A stretch of 64,000 nt of DNA from Sphingobacteriales bacterium 44-15 (GTDB lineage Bacteria > Bacteroidota > Bacteroidia > Chitinophagales > Chitinophagaceae): contig MKWG01000022.1 in the NCBI GenBank assembly GCA_001899685.1, forward strand, positions 39,088 through 103,087, in the 5' to 3' direction. A program made the position numbers and the translations under genes. The notes below the pieces were generated by a model. The model had not been told where the DNA came from and made no database searches. It saw only the letters and a list, made by a program, of their open reading frames with translations. Shown one piece after another: positions 9,616 to 18,607 of this stretch (position 1 is the first letter of the stretch; every line of letters begins with the position of its first letter).

Positions 9616-10464
9616 TTATAATACTGCCGCCTGCAGATGTTCCACTGCCTGGTTCAGGAAATTGGGGAGCACATGAGCGTAAGTCCACAAAATTTTATCG
9701 GGGTCATTCAACTGTTCGATCATTGATGCCCATTTGGCTTCGCCGTGGGCCGCTATCACACTTTCTTTTTTATCTTCCCGCTGCAGGTACATGCTCATGC
9801 CTGTAGCATCGGCTTCGGGATGGAATTGGGTGCCTACCATGTATTCATTGAACCGTACTGCCATTATCGCTCTTTCCAGTTGTATATGCGGTCGTTCTTT
9901 CTCAATACAGAGGATGGTGCTCCCCATAGCAGAAAGCTTGTTGTGATTGGGCATGGTTACCTGGTAGTCGCGGCTGTCTACTGCATAAAAAGGATCGTTC
10001 AGTCCTTCAAAAATGATTTCATCCCTGCTATCGTCAAGCAGGTGAACAGGAAATACACCGAACGAAGTAGACCTGCGTTTGCTTACTTTGGCTATATCAT
10101 AATGTCGGCAGGCAAGCTGGTAAGAATGACAAATGAAAAAAATGAATTTCCTGGTATAATTTCCCGGATTATTATTCCATCTTTCTACCCCTTCAAGCCA
10201 TTTAAAATACCTGTTTTCCCACTCAGCGCCTTCGCTGTCAAGAGGGCTTCCGGGACCGCCGCTTGAAATGAAGATATCGTATGAGGCAACCGGTGGCGTC
10301 TGTAATTCACGGCGCACTTCAAATTCATCCCAGACGAGATCAAGAAAATTAGCTTCTGCGTATTGGTTCAGGATCTCGCGTATGCCCCGCATTCCCTGGT
10401 TGGGCGCCCCATCATACAGATCCAGTATAGCTACACGTATAGATCTCTTTTCCTGCAATTTCAT
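9616..10464 (-). CDS. Class I (type 1) glutamine amidotransferase-like protein
   Basis: This 282-aa protein carries a complete GATase1 triad: C112 in FICHSYQLA, and H215 and E217 in GTQFHPEAD. A preceding glycine loop reads FISSGGPGSPLDS (65-77). It should release ammonia from glutamine for a partner synthetase. The nucleophile elbow is unusual, since the glycines of the standard GxCxG are replaced (F-I-C-H-S). The gene stands immediately before the ATP-grasp-like gene and is likely translated from the same message. A TATTTTTG -7-like box at 10469-10476 lies only 5 bp from the ATG, which would give an almost leaderless transcript. It is not carA, guaA, hisH or pabA by domain context. Confidence 0.75.
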   Translation of the reverse strand: MKLQEKRSIRVAILDLYDGAPNQGMRGIREILNQYAEANFLDLVWDEFEVRRELQTPPVASYDIFISSGGPGSPLDSEGAEWENRYFKWLEGVERWNNNPGNYTRKFIFFICHSYQLACRHYDIAKVSKRRSTSFGVFPVHLLDDSRDEIIFEGLNDPFYAVDSRDYQVTMPNHNKLSAMGSTILCIEKERPHIQLERAIMAVRFNEYMVGTQFHPEADATGMSMYLQREDKKESVIAAHGEAKWASMIEQLNDPDKILWTYAHVLPNFLNQAVEHLQAAVL

Positions 10465-10500
10465 CAGGCAAAAATAACGATTTTGCAGGATTACTGCCAG

Positions 10501-11529
10501 TCAATCCCAGTCCAGTTTTGCTATCCTCCCGTCTTTTCCTGCCAGCAGCACAAGATTGCCTTTTTTAGCCTTACGGCAGGTGTGAAAGCTGAGCCGGCTG
10601 ATCTGCCGCCAGTGCATTCCGCCATCTTCAGAGATATCTACCCCCGAAGTGCCACAGGCGATCAGCCTTTTAGCTGTAATAAATTCAACACAGCTCTTAT
10701 AGCCCCTCGGCGGTATTGCAGGAACAGCCCAGGTTGCCCCGCCATCGCTGCTTACCGCACAGTTGCCCTGTGAGATGCTGTCATTAGAAAAATCGCCCCC
10801 GGCAACCACCATGTTTTGAGCAGACTTTCTCTTTTTGTTGTGGTATACCGCAAGCGAATTAGCTCCTGTAGTTTCTTTTCCCTGCAGCAGGGGGAGCGCT
10901 GTTTTTTTATCACGATGAAAAAATCGTGATACGGATCCGCCGGTAACGAATGCGGCTTCAGACAGGGATATGGACCTGATATTTGTTCCGCTGGCAGCAA
11001 ACATAGCTTCTCCTTTTTCTGCGGAGGGTAACCCGTTTTCCGGTAATATTTGCCAACTGTCTCCGCCGTCAAAGCTCCGCGCCACAAATATTTTTTCTTC
11101 CAGGGGATCACCAATAACGATGCCGCTTTGCTCATTCCAGAATTCCATGGCATCTAAAAACATGCCCTTGCGGCTGTCTTTAAATACGGTTTGCCAGTGT
11201 GCGCCTCCGTCGTGTGTCTTTAATATGACCGCCGGCTCCCCAATACCCATTATCACTGCAGTGTTTTTATCAAAAGCTTCTATATCCCTGAAATCTGTTT
11301 GTTCAAATCCTCCTACCTGCATCCATTCCCAGTTATTGCCGCCATCCGCCGACCTGGCCACAGTGCCGTTGCTCCCACTCAGCCAGGCGGTATTATTGTC
11401 CACTATACTTAATCCCCTGATAGAGATGATATGAGAAGAATCGAGCATTACTATACGCTGGGCATACAATGATCCTGACAGCAGGAGTGCAGGCAGCATG
11501 GTCAGGATATGCAAAATTTTATTGCGCAT
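10501..11529 (-). CDS. Secreted Ycf48/BNR-like beta-propeller protein
   Basis: The 342-aa product has a signal peptide (HILTMLPALLLSGSLYAQ) followed by repeated blades with S/EDGGxxW motifs: SADGGNNWEWM, THDGGAHWQTV, SFDGGDSWQIL, SSDGGATWAVP and SEDGGMHWRQI. These BNR/Asp-box repeats are typical of photosystem II assembly factor Ycf48-like and sialidase-like propellers. In Bacteroidota such proteins are usually secreted and of unknown function, and no sialidase catalytic set is visible. The start at 11529 is chosen because an AGGA lies just upstream and the signal peptide begins there. The frame stays open to 11697, but that extension reads as repeat-derived DNA. Confidence 0.75.
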   Translation of the reverse strand: MRNKILHILTMLPALLLSGSLYAQRIVMLDSSHIISIRGLSIVDNNTAWLSGSNGTVARSADGGNNWEWMQVGGFEQTDFRDIEAFDKNTAVIMGIGEPAVILKTHDGGAHWQTVFKDSRKGMFLDAMEFWNEQSGIVIGDPLEEKIFVARSFDGGDSWQILPENGLPSAEKGEAMFAASGTNIRSISLSEAAFVTGGSVSRFFHRDKKTALPLLQGKETTGANSLAVYHNKKRKSAQNMVVAGGDFSNDSISQGNCAVSSDGGATWAVPAIPPRGYKSCVEFITAKRLIACGTSGVDISEDGGMHWRQISRLSFHTCRKAKKGNLVLLAGKDGRIAKLDWD

Positions 11530-11981
11530 GCTATTATTTTCCTGGATTTCTGAAAAAAATTTAGATTTAACCGCAAAGATCGCGAAGTATATTGAAGTTT
11601 GCGAAGCGCTCATTATGACAAATGTGAAACGTGAGAGGTGAAATGTGAGCGTTCGCTTCATGTAAAGTGACCAGTGAAATACAGGAAAATATTTCAATCC
11701 AATGTCGGAAAGTTATGCATGGAGCGAAAAAGTGAAATGCGGCCGGTTGACTTAATACCACATCAAATCACTTTTTTATACTTTCTTTTATTGTTGTCCG
11801 ATTAAAAATCAGTGAATCTCTTTGCTGTGGAGGTTTCTGTTCCCTCTCCGCGAGCCTGCCTGCCGGTAGGCAGGGAGAGGGCTGGGGTGAGGCGATCAAC
11901 TGAATTTCAAACGATTATTGATATTTATCGGACAATAGTGACTTTCTTTGCATACATTGTTTTGTATATCAAACAGGGTTC
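11530..11981. other. Repeat-rich spacer upstream of the esterase gene
   Basis: No gene is seen in these 452 bp. Contents in order: an ACCGCAAAGATCGCGAAG tract (11570-11590); GTGAAA-type words (11620-11685); a degenerate copy of the dispersed repeat with CATGGAGCGAAAAAGTGAAA near 11719-11738; and the CCCTCTCC palindrome at 11842-11881. A promoter for the esterase gene probably lies in 11900-11980, but I cannot place it. Confidence 0.6.
11842..11881. repeat. CCCTCTCC...GGAGAGGG REP-like palindrome
   Basis: Outer arms CCCTCTCC (11842-11849) and GGAGAGGG (11874-11881) enclose a near-perfect 20-bp palindrome, CCTGCCTGCCGGTAGGCAGG (11855-11874). The GGAGAGGGCTGGGGTGAGG tail is a word I know from intergenic repeats of several unrelated bacteria. 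It probably forms a stable hairpin. Confidence 0.6.
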
Positions 11982-12809
11982 ATGAAAAATATTATTTCTT
12001 TTCTTATTCTGCTCATTGGTTATTCCGTTCAGGCGCAACAGCAGTATATTACGGAAAAGGATATACGCTATTATCCTGATGAAGTAAATGCAAAAGATGA
12101 GTATATGGCTTCGCAATGCCGGCTTGACCTGTATTATCCCAAAGGCGCTAAACATTTTTCCACCATTATCTGGTTCCATGGCGGAGGCATTACTGCCGGT
12201 CATAAAGAAATACCGCGGGCGCTGATGGAAAAAGGATATGCAGTTGTTGGGGTAGGATACAGGCTTTCTCCGAAAGTGCATGCCCCGGCATATATTGAAG
12301 ATGCCGCGGCAGCGGTGGCCTGGGTCTTTCGTCATATCGCGGATTATGGAGGCGACAGCCGGCTGATTTTTGTTTCAGGGCATTCTGCCGGAGCATATCT
12401 CGGCATGATGATCACATTTGACAAAAAATACCTGGCCAAACATAATGTCAATGCGGATGATATAGCAGCGCTTATCCCCTTTAGCGGGCAGGCGGTTACA
12501 CACTTCACGGTAAGAAAAGAAAAAGGGATAAAAGAGACACAGCCTGTGATTGATGAATATGCTCCGCTCTATCATGTGCGTGCGGATGCCCCGCCGGTAT
12601 TGCTTATCACCGGAGACCGGCGGATGGAGATGCTTGCCCGTTATGAAGAGAATGCTTACCTGGCGCATATGCTTACCATAGCCGGTCATAAGCACACTAT
12701 CTTGTATGAGCTGCAGGGATTTGATCATGGCGGCATGGCTGAGCCGGCATTCCCTTTACTGCTCCGGGAAGTAGCAGGAGTGACAAAGGAGATACTGCAG
12801 CATAAATGA
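11982..12809 (+). CDS. Secreted alpha/beta-hydrolase (HSL-like carboxylesterase)
   Basis: The 275-aa protein begins with a signal peptide (MKNIISFLILLIGYSVQAQ). It then shows the hormone-sensitive-lipase-like esterase plan: oxyanion-hole motif WFHGGG (about 65-70), nucleophile elbow GHSAG (S near 134), an acid-residue segment near LLITGDRRME (about 206-215), and catalytic His in FDHGG (about 246-250). It should hydrolyse short acyl or aryl esters, possibly ester decorations on plant polysaccharides given the nearby fucosidases (inference). The start is the first ATG before the signal peptide. The next gene follows after 102 bp. Confidence 0.85.
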   Translation: MKNIISFLILLIGYSVQAQQQYITEKDIRYYPDEVNAKDEYMASQCRLDLYYPKGAKHFSTIIWFHGGGITAGHKEIPRALMEKGYAVVGVGYRLSPKVHAPAYIEDAAAAVAWVFRHIADYGGDSRLIFVSGHSAGAYLGMMITFDKKYLAKHNVNADDIAALIPFSGQAVTHFTVRKEKGIKETQPVIDEYAPLYHVRADAPPVLLITGDRRMEMLARYEENAYLAHMLTIAGHKHTILYELQGFDHGGMAEPAFPLLLREVAGVTKEILQHK

Positions 12810-12911
12810 TCAAAAGCAGCTTTACAAAAGTTTTAACCAAAACAACAGCGTCATCCCATTGCAGCATTAAAAATATTTATCTTGCTTTACATTCTGTAAA
12901 ATGCCGGCAAT

Positions 12912-15900
12912 ATGAATATTTCTACCTTCTGCCTTTCCAGGAAATACATTGTTTTTTTACTCCTGTTATTTGCTGCAGGCAGCCTGCCTGTATCCTGCCA
13001 TAAAAAAGAAAAACCCGGACCCGTTGATCCTGCATTTGGCAAATATATTGACGGCTATACTTCGGGAATGATCTCCAAAACGGCTGCCATACGGGTACGC
13101 CTCACCGAAGAAACGCCGGCTACTCATAGTGTGAATGAGCCGCTGAAAGAAAAGCTGTTCAGCTTTTCACCCGCTGTAAAAGGGAAAGCCTACTGGGTGG
13201 ATTCCCGTACCATTGAATTTAAGCCGGAGGTAAACCTGCAACCGGGACAATTGTATGATGTGGATTTTGATCTGGGCAAAGCAAGCGCCGTTCCGGATCA
13301 GTACAAAACCTTTCGCTTTACGGTGCAGGCAGTGAAGCCGGGATTCCAGGTAATAGATCATGGATTAAAAGTCGTTGGCAATTCCAAAGAGATGATGACG
13401 CTCACCGGGGTTGTTGAAACCGCCGATGTGGAAGCTTCTGCCGTCATTGAAAAAATATTGCATGCAAATTATGCGGGCAGCGCGGTCACCATCAAATGGG
13501 AACATAATGAAGCCGCAAAAAACCACAGGTTTACGATAGAAAACATTAAAAGGGGCGCTAATACTGCACCGCTGCAGTTGAAATGGGATGGGGCTCCGCT
13601 CGGCATTAATGATAAAGGTGAACAGTCCATTGATGTGCCTGCTGCCGGGGATTTTAAAGTATTATCGGTAAGGGCGGTGCAGGATGCCGATAATTATGTG
13701 CTGGTGCAGCTCTCTGATGCAGTAGCCACCAACCAGCAATTGAATGGGCTGATCACTATCAGCGATAAGGGCGACCTGAGCTACAGTATTGATGGCAGCG
13801 AAGTGAAACTATATGTAACAGACCAGTTCGACGGGAATTATACGGTGAATATTAATACCGGGATTCAGAATGTTTGGGGAGCGAAGCTGGACCAGGCATT
13901 TACATCCAATATCTTTTTTGAGAACCGCCTGCCTTCTGTAAAGATACAGGGCAGGGGTGTTATCCTTCCCAATACAGGGCGTCTGGTATTACCTTTTGAA
14001 AGCATTAACCTGGGCGCCGTGGATGTCAGCATTATCAAAGTATATCAGAATAATATCCCGCAATTCCTGCAGGCAAATAATCTTGACGGAGAATCCGATC
14101 TGCGGCGTGTAGCCACCCCCGTAGTGCAGCAAACCATCAGGCTTGATAATGACAAGACACTGGATCTTCATAAAAAGCAGAAGTTTTCTCTTGATATAGA
14201 TAAGTACCTGAAAGCCGAGCCCGGCGCCATCTATCATGTTACTATCGGTTTTCGCCCCGAGTATTCCTTATACACCTGCCATGATGCGGATAAGGCAGAC
14301 AAAGATGATGAAGATGATTATTACGGCTGGTATAATAATGAGGAGGAAAGCAATGTGCTCGACAGTGATGAGGGCTTCTGGAAAGTATATGATGCCTATT
14401 ATCCTTACGGCTACAACTGGCGGCAAAGGAATAACCCCTGCAGCCCGTCGTACTATAACAAAGAAAGATGGGCAAGCCGCAATATACTCGCTTCTAATAT
14501 CGGGCTTACTGCAAAAAGGGCTAACGACAACAGCATGCTGGTGGCGGTGACGGATATACTCACGGCTACCCCTTTGAGCGGCGTTGAGCTCAGGCTGCTC
14601 GACTACCAGCAGCAACTGCTGCTGACAACCAAAAGCGGTGATAACGGGCTGGCACGTTTTGACCTGAAGAAAAAACCTTACCTGCTCATTGCTTCGAAGG
14701 GAAATGAAAAAGGCTATTTAAAGCTTGATGACGGAAATTCATTGATGCTGAGCCGCTTTGATGTTGCAGGCGAGGAAGTAAAGAATGGGATCAAAGGATT
14801 CATCTTTGGAGAGCGCGGAGTGTGGCGTCCCGGCGATACCATGTATATCAATTTTGTAGTGGAGGATAAAGGCAGTAAGCTGCCGGCGGAACACCCGGTA
14901 GAGTTCAATTTATATAATCCGCAAGGGCAGTTGTATAAGCGGATGATTGAAACCAAAGGTGAACATGGCTTTTATGTATTTACTACGGCTACCGACGCTG
15001 CTTCTCCCACGGGTAACTGGCTGGCTAAAATAAAAGTGGGCGGGGCTGTATTTGAAAAAAGACTGAAGGTGGAAACGGTAATGCCTAACCGCCTGAAGAT
15101 AAACCTTGATTTTGGAAATGCTCCCGTACTGGGGAGGAATGGAGTGACTTCAGGTACGCTGAGCTCTCAATGGTTGTTTGGCGCACCTGCCAAAAACCTG
15201 AAAGCCAAAATTGACGCTTCTCTGTATGCCAGGAAAACGGCTTTTAAAAAATATCCTGCCTATCATTTTGATGATCCCACTACAGCGTATACTACAGAAA
15301 CAAAAACCATGTTTGACGGCACGCTGAATGAAAAAGGCGAGGCAACGGTCAATACAAAATTTGAAATCGGTAAAAATGCACCGGGCATGCTTAACGCCAG
15401 CCTGCTGGTAAAAGTGTTTGAGCCCGGTGGTGCATCCAGCGTAGACAACATGGTGCTGCCTTACAGCCCTTATAAAAGCTATGTTGGCATTAACATGCCG
15501 GAAGGGCAGAAGCCCTGGGGCTTTTTGCTCACAGATAAAAGTTATGATCTGCCTGTGGTAAATGTAGATGCGGGCGGCAACCCGCTCAACGGATCACAAA
15601 CGGTAGAAGTTGAAATGTACCGTGTAAGCTGGCGCTGGTGGTGGGATGACAGCGGAGACGGGTTTTCTAATTTTACCCAGGATACTTATAATAAGCTGCT
15701 CAAAAAAGATACGCTTCGTTTATCCAATGGCGTTGGTAAATGGCATTTTACCGCTCCGGGAAAAGAATGGGGGCGCTACTTAGTGCTGGTGAGAGATAAG
15801 CAGAGTGGTCACACCACGGGGCAGGTCGTTTATTTTGACGACCCCTGGTGGCAGACAAGGAGCAATGCTGATGATCCTTCTGCAGCGGCTATGCTGTCGT

Positions 15901-18506
15901 TTACCGCTGATAAAGAAAAGTATAATGTAGGAGAGGAGATCAGCCTCAATATCCCCAGCAGCAAGGGCGGCAGGGCGCTCATAAGCATCGAATCAGGAAG
16001 CCGCATTATTAAAACCGACTGGGTGGAAACGCAGCAGGGGCAAACCATTTATAAATTTAAGGCTGAGCCCGGCATGGCGCCCAACGTGTATGCCAACGTA
16101 AGCTTATTGCAGCCGCATGCGCAAACGGTAAATGATCTTCCCATACGGATGTATGGTGTGATACCGATACCGGTAGAGGACAAAAATACTACCCTGAAAC
16201 CTGTTATCAATATACCGGCGGTCATCCGTCCCGAGCAGCCTTCTTCTTTTACCGTATCCGAAACCTCCGGCAGGGCGATGGCCTATTGTGTGGCCATTGT
16301 AGATGAAGGATTGCTCGATCTTACAAGATTTAAGACACCCGATCCTCATGCGGCGTTCTATGCAAGAGAGGCGCTGGGCGTAAAAAGCTGGGATCTTTTT
16401 GATAATGTCATCGGCGCCTGGGGCAGCGGACTGGAGCGTATCCTCACTATAGGTGGTGATGAAGCGCCGGGCGGCGGCGCAAAGGAGAACAGGGCAAATC
16501 GATTCAAGCCTGTTGTAAAATATTTCGGGCCTTTCTACCTCGGTAAGGGCGATAAGCAAACACACCGGTTTCAGCTCCCGCCTTATATAGGATCGGTGCG
16601 GGCAATGGTGGTGGCTGCCAATGACGGCGCTTATGGATTTGCGGAAAAAGCAGTGGCAGTGAAAAAGCCGTTGATGCTGCTGGGAACTTTACCCCGCGTG
16701 CTGGGCCCGCTGGAAACCATTAAGCTGCCCGTAACTGTTTTTGCAATGGAGAACAATGTGCGCAATGTAAGCGTATCGTTGCAGAGCAATGCATTTCTTG
16801 AGCCGGTAGGTAACGCTACACAGCAGGTGTCCTTCGCTTCGCCCGGCGAGCAGATGGTATATTTTGATGTAAAAGTGAAAGAGCATACAGGGGTGGGTAA
16901 AGTGAAGATCGTGGCAAGCAGCGGCAGCGAAAAAGCAGATTATGATGTGGAATTGGACGTACGGAATCCCAATCCGGTGGTTACGAATGTGCTGTCGGCA
17001 TCACTCGCGGCAGGACAGCAATGGAGTGAAACCGTTGTGCCTGTCGGCATTCCTCAAAACGGAAAAGCAACCCTTGAAATTTCAAGCATCCCCCCGATCA
17101 ATCTCGAAAAAAGGCTGGACTATCTCATACACTATCCCTATGGATGCATTGAGCAAACCACGTCATCGGTATTTCCCCAACTGGTATTGAACCAACTGGT
17201 TGATCTCAGCGACCGCAGAAAAGCGGAAGTGCAAACGAATATACGTGCAGGTATAGAACGGCTCAGGAATTTTCAGCGGCCGGATGGCGGCTTCAGCTAT
17301 TGGCCCAGTCTTACGGAAAGCGATGAATGGGGTACAAATTATGCCGGGCATTTTCTGTTGAAAGCGCAGGAAAAAGGATATATCGTACCTGTGGATATGC
17401 TGCAACAATGGAGTGCTTATCAGCGGTCGAAAGCCAATGCCTGGGCGCCGTCAACTACTAATTTCTATGGCGGCGACCTCAGCCAGTCGTACCGCTTATA
17501 CCTGCTGGCGCTGGCAGGATCAGCGGATCTCGGCGCGATGAACCGCCTGAAAGAATTTAAGTACCTCTCTCCCGAAGCCAAATGGCGGCTTGCCGCAGCT
17601 TACCAGCTTGCAGGTCAGCAAAAGACGGCTGCTGCGCTGATCGCCGGCCTGCCGACAACATTCCAGCAGCGGAAATCACCGGGTATTACGTATGGCTCCG
17701 GTCTGCGCGACCAGGCGATGGTGCTGGAGACACTCACTATTATGGGTAAACGAAACGAAGCCGCAGCCGTGCTTAAAGACGTATCGGCCGATATGGCAAC
17801 CGACAGGTGGTACAGCACACAAACCACCGCCTACAGCCTGGTAGCCATAGCCGCTTATTGCGGAACGAATGCGGGCGGCGAAAAAATAATAACTCAGGTG
17901 AATGTGAATGGTAAAAATGTAAATGTCAGCAGCAAGGCATATATCTCGCAGGTGGAAATAGATCCGGTTGCTGCAAATAAAAAAGTAAATGTGGTGAATA
18001 AGGGTGCCAATGAATTATATATAAGGCTGATCGTGCAGGGTAAGCCGCTTACCGGCGAAGCCATCCCGGTGACCAACAATCCTGATGTGCTTTCCATGCA
18101 GGTAAGCTATCTCACCCTTGATGGTAAGGCAATAGGTAATGTGGAAACCCTGAAGCAGGGTACTGATTTTGTGGCGAAGGTGAGCATCCGCAACCCGGGC
18201 ATTCGCGGGCGTTACAACAATATGACGCTTTCGCAGATATTCCCCGGCGGCTGGGAGATCCTGAATACCCGGATGCTTGACAATGAAGGCAGCTTTAAAC
18301 CATCGCCATATACTTACCAGGATATACGCGACGACAGGGTTTACACGCATTTTGACATTAAGGAAGGAGAAACGCTCACCTATTATGTGATGCTGAATGC
18401 AGCATACCTCGGTAAATATTTTTTACCCGGCACCTATTGCGAAGCGATGTATGATAATACCATAAGCGCCGGTACAGCAGGTAAGTGGGTGGAAGTGGTG
18501 AAGTAA
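12912..18506 (+). CDS. Bacterial alpha-2-macroglobulin-like lipoprotein (YfhM type)
   Basis: This 1864-aa protein is a protease-trapping relative of eukaryotic alpha-2-macroglobulin and acts in the periplasm. A lipobox-like end (LPVSC, C29) suggests membrane anchoring. Tandem MG (macroglobulin) domains fill about 60-1300, including KGFIFGERGVWRPGDTMYINF, the recurring MG2 motif. The thioester domain contains YGCIEQ, with C1412 and Q1415 as the reactive pair, followed by the alpha-helical toroid repeats (GGFSYWP...). An acidic insert near 455-485 (DADKADKDDEDDYYG) is unusual. Such genes classically sit beside pbpC. Here pbpC follows about 2.6 kb later, after an Imm26-like gene and a thioredoxin gene. 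Confidence 0.92.
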   Translation: MNISTFCLSRKYIVFLLLLFAAGSLPVSCHKKEKPGPVDPAFGKYIDGYTSGMISKTAAIRVRLTEETPATHSVNEPLKEKLFSFSPAVKGKAYWVDSRTIEFKPEVNLQPGQLYDVDFDLGKASAVPDQYKTFRFTVQAVKPGFQVIDHGLKVVGNSKEMMTLTGVVETADVEASAVIEKILHANYAGSAVTIKWEHNEAAKNHRFTIENIKRGANTAPLQLKWDGAPLGINDKGEQSIDVPAAGDFKVLSVRAVQDADNYVLVQLSDAVATNQQLNGLITISDKGDLSYSIDGSEVKLYVTDQFDGNYTVNINTGIQNVWGAKLDQAFTSNIFFENRLPSVKIQGRGVILPNTGRLVLPFESINLGAVDVSIIKVYQNNIPQFLQANNLDGESDLRRVATPVVQQTIRLDNDKTLDLHKKQKFSLDIDKYLKAEPGAIYHVTIGFRPEYSLYTCHDADKADKDDEDDYYGWYNNEEESNVLDSDEGFWKVYDAYYPYGYNWRQRNNPCSPSYYNKERWASRNILASNIGLTAKRANDNSMLVAVTDILTATPLSGVELRLLDYQQQLLLTTKSGDNGLARFDLKKKPYLLIASKGNEKGYLKLDDGNSLMLSRFDVAGEEVKNGIKGFIFGERGVWRPGDTMYINFVVEDKGSKLPAEHPVEFNLYNPQGQLYKRMIETKGEHGFYVFTTATDAASPTGNWLAKIKVGGAVFEKRLKVETVMPNRLKINLDFGNAPVLGRNGVTSGTLSSQWLFGAPAKNLKAKIDASLYARKTAFKKYPAYHFDDPTTAYTTETKTMFDGTLNEKGEATVNTKFEIGKNAPGMLNASLLVKVFEPGGASSVDNMVLPYSPYKSYVGINMPEGQKPWGFLLTDKSYDLPVVNVDAGGNPLNGSQTVEVEMYRVSWRWWWDDSGDGFSNFTQDTYNKLLKKDTLRLSNGVGKWHFTAPGKEWGRYLVLVRDKQSGHTTGQVVYFDDPWWQTRSNADDPSAAAMLSFTADKEKYNVGEEISLNIPSSKGGRALISIESGSRIIKTDWVETQQGQTIYKFKAEPGMAPNVYANVSLLQPHAQTVNDLPIRMYGVIPIPVEDKNTTLKPVINIPAVIRPEQPSSFTVSETSGRAMAYCVAIVDEGLLDLTRFKTPDPHAAFYAREALGVKSWDLFDNVIGAWGSGLERILTIGGDEAPGGGAKENRANRFKPVVKYFGPFYLGKGDKQTHRFQLPPYIGSVRAMVVAANDGAYGFAEKAVAVKKPLMLLGTLPRVLGPLETIKLPVTVFAMENNVRNVSVSLQSNAFLEPVGNATQQVSFASPGEQMVYFDVKVKEHTGVGKVKIVASSGSEKADYDVELDVRNPNPVVTNVLSASLAAGQQWSETVVPVGIPQNGKATLEISSIPPINLEKRLDYLIHYPYGCIEQTTSSVFPQLVLNQLVDLSDRRKAEVQTNIRAGIERLRNFQRPDGGFSYWPSLTESDEWGTNYAGHFLLKAQEKGYIVPVDMLQQWSAYQRSKANAWAPSTTNFYGGDLSQSYRLYLLALAGSADLGAMNRLKEFKYLSPEAKWRLAAAYQLAGQQKTAAALIAGLPTTFQQRKSPGITYGSGLRDQAMVLETLTIMGKRNEAAAVLKDVSADMATDRWYSTQTTAYSLVAIAAYCGTNAGGEKIITQVNVNGKNVNVSSKAYISQVEIDPVAANKKVNVVNKGANELYIRLIVQGKPLTGEAIPVTNNPDVLSMQVSYLTLDGKAIGNVETLKQGTDFVAKVSIRNPGIRGRYNNMTLSQIFPGGWEILNTRMLDNEGSFKPSPYTYQDIRDDRVYTHFDIKEGETLTYYVMLNAAYLGKYFLPGTYCEAMYDNTISAGTAGKWVEVVK

Positions 18507-18607
18507 AATAAGCGGAGCGCAAATGTTTATCTTCGGATAATGGAAGCTGTATTGCTGTAATTGACGTCTTTTTTCAGCAGACATCTTAAAAAATATTTTC
18601 TTCGACA

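Noticed and set aside
10501-11697. Longer N-terminus for the BNR-like protein
   Set aside because: The extra 56 residues precede a clear signal peptide and derive from repeat-type DNA; the ATG at 11529 has an AGGA upstream.
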